From the NCBI GenBank assembly GCA_031278255.1, contig JAITKU010000047.1, forward strand, positions 1 to 24,693: a stretch of 24,693 nt of DNA. The letters run 5' to 3'. The notes under the pieces were generated by a model that was not told the origin of the DNA, searched no databases, and saw only the letters and a program-made list of their open reading frames with translations. Source of the DNA: Eubacteriales Family XIII. Incertae Sedis bacterium. Its GTDB lineage: Bacteria; Bacillota; Clostridia; Peptostreptococcales; Anaerovoracaceae. A program made the position numbers and the translations under genes. Of this stretch, positions 23,589-24,693 are shown piece after piece (position 1 is the stretch's first letter; every line of letters starts with the position of its first letter).

Positions 23589-24693
23589 TCAGGTGTCTTT
23601 CATTTTTAATTTTTCGTTGATGAAGTAATCCAAGTCCCCGTCCATCACCGCCTGCACGTTCCCCACCTCCGCGCCCGTGCGGTGGTCCTTGACGAGCGAA
23701 TAGGGATGGAACACGTAAGAGCGTATCTGATTCCCCCACGATATCTGCCCGTAATCGCCCGCCAACTCCGCGAGGCTTTCCTTGTGTTCGCGTTCCGCCA
23801 ACTCCACCAGCCGCGCTTTCAGAATCCGCATCGCGACCTCCTTGTTCTGGTGCTGCGAACGCTCATTCTGCACGGAAACGACGATGTTCGTCGGGATATG
23901 CGTGATGCGCACGGCGGAATCCGTCTTGTTGACGTGCTGCCCGCCCGCGCCGCTGGAACGAAAGGTGTCGATGCGCAGATCGTCCGGGTTGATCTCCACT
24001 TGGATATCGTCGTCCAACTCCGGCATCACGTCGAGCGACGAGAAAGAGGTATGCCGCCGGCCCGAGGAATCGAAAGGGGAAATGCGCACGATGCGGTGTA
24101 CGCCCTTTTCGTTTTTCAGATAGCCGTAGGCGTTTTCCCCCTCCACGAGGAAAGTCGCGCTTTTGATACCGCCGGCGCTGTCGTCCTGCAGGTCCCACAG
24201 CTTGGTCTTGTAACCTTTATCCTCCGCCCAGCGCATATACATGCGCAGGAGCATTGCCGCCCAATCCTGCGCGTCCGTGCCGCCCGAACCCGCGTGAACG
24301 GAGAGTATGGCGTTGTTCGCGTCGTATTCGCCGTCCAGCAGGGTGCGAATGCGCAGATCGTCAAACTCCTTCTTCCAGTCCGCGTAACTCTGCCGAATTT
24401 CGAGCGCCATCGAGAGGTCGTTCTCCTCCTCCGTCAGTTCTATCAGCGCCGCGATATCGTCCAGCGCGCGCTTTAACTTGTGAAATTCGCCGATGCGAAA
24501 TTCGCAGCGCTTCTTCTCTTTCAGTACGCGCTGCGCCTTTTCCCGGTCGTCCCAAAATCCGTCCGCCGCCATCGCGGTATCCGCCGCGCCGAGGCGTTCC
24601 GTCAAGCCCGCGAGGTCAAAGGGAATCACCCAATTCTTGGAGCTTCGCGGCGGCATCGCCGAGTTCGTACTTGATCGGTTCCAGTTCTACCAC
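23589..24693 (-). CDS. prfB: Peptide chain release factor 2 with programmed +1 frameshift (5' end at window edge)
   Basis: Release factor recognising UGA and UAA. The first frame is visible as 25 codons from 24693 and ends at an in-frame TGA (24618-24616) in the slippery sequence CTT TGA C. A +1 shift continues as DLAGLTERL and runs to the stop at 23589. Upstream of the shift site is GGTGAT, three bases before CTT, an anti-SD match at the spacing known from E. coli prfB. Seen in the main frame: GFWDD, the codon-recognition motif SPF (ISPFDSSG), and the GGQ catalytic loop (SSGAGGQHVNK). The first visible codons read V-VELEPIKYEL; GTG at 24693 may be the start, but the ribosome site lies outside the window. 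It leads the prfB-tex-HAD cluster. Confidence 0.96.
24613..24630 (-). promoter_or_regulatory. RF2 programmed frameshift signal
   Basis: Minus strand: internal SD-like GGTGAT, 3-nt spacer TCC, then CTT TGA C. CTT is 24621-24619 and TGA is 24618-24616. When RF2 is scarce, the slow UGA permits +1 slippage of the CUU-bound tRNA into the UUU frame and continued reading. This gives autoregulation of prfB. Confidence 0.93.

Overview
The window reads as housekeeping and energy-metabolism DNA from a GC-rich anaerobic member of the Bacillota, most likely a clostridial lineage. The evidence is the gene order comEB-tagO-wecB-atpI-atpBEFHAGDC, a TagO-type lipid-carrier transferase, strong GGAGG-type ribosome binding sites, a PpaX-like phosphatase, and an ATP synthase c subunit of the sodium-binding type. 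The lineage is inferred from gene content; there is no 16S gene here. There are 22 protein genes. All lie on the minus strand except thrE and a metallo-beta-lactamase-fold gene.

Right to left, in the direction of minus-strand transcription: (1) 24693-19811 holds prfB (with its programmed +1 frameshift site at the window edge), tex, a PpaX/Gph-like HAD phosphatase and a pirin. This is a tight cluster that converges on a plus-strand MBL-fold hydrolase (18868-19740). (2) 18867-18396 is an intergenic region packed with palindromes and a 25-bp direct repeat. The repeat carries minus-strand extended -10 boxes, and there are promoter-like boxes for both flanking genes. (3) 18395-15485 holds comEB (dCMP deaminase), tagO and wecB (first steps of wall-polymer precursor synthesis). 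A 12-bp tandem repeat lies just ahead of tagO. (4) 15301-8124 is a complete F-type ATP synthase operon. It has a good promoter, the order atpI-B-E-F-H-A-G-D-C and a rho-independent terminator. The c subunit has Q32, V63, E65, T66 and T67, so sodium coupling is predicted. (5) 8079-6814 is a two-domain threonine/serine exporter (ThrE) on the plus strand, divergent from (6) a putrescine aminotransferase (patA, 6226-4865). (7) 4248-1 is a minus-strand run of glnS, malic enzyme and class II fumarase. The last two overlap by ATGA, and the fumarase runs off the left edge.

Together, malic enzyme plus fumarase link pyruvate, malate and fumarate. PatA feeds polyamine nitrogen to glutamate. The ATP synthase probably couples a sodium gradient to ATP. 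ComEB supplies dUMP for thymidylate, and WecB/TagO supply UDP-ManNAc and undecaprenyl-PP-GlcNAc. I found no CRISPR array, prophage, transposase, rRNA or convincing tRNA. I do not see a clearly new multi-gene system. The most interesting signals are the sodium-type c subunit with an unusual residue 70, the palindromic repeat cluster at 18489-18656, the tandem repeat ahead of tagO, and a bacterial GlnRS in a probable Gram-positive genome.
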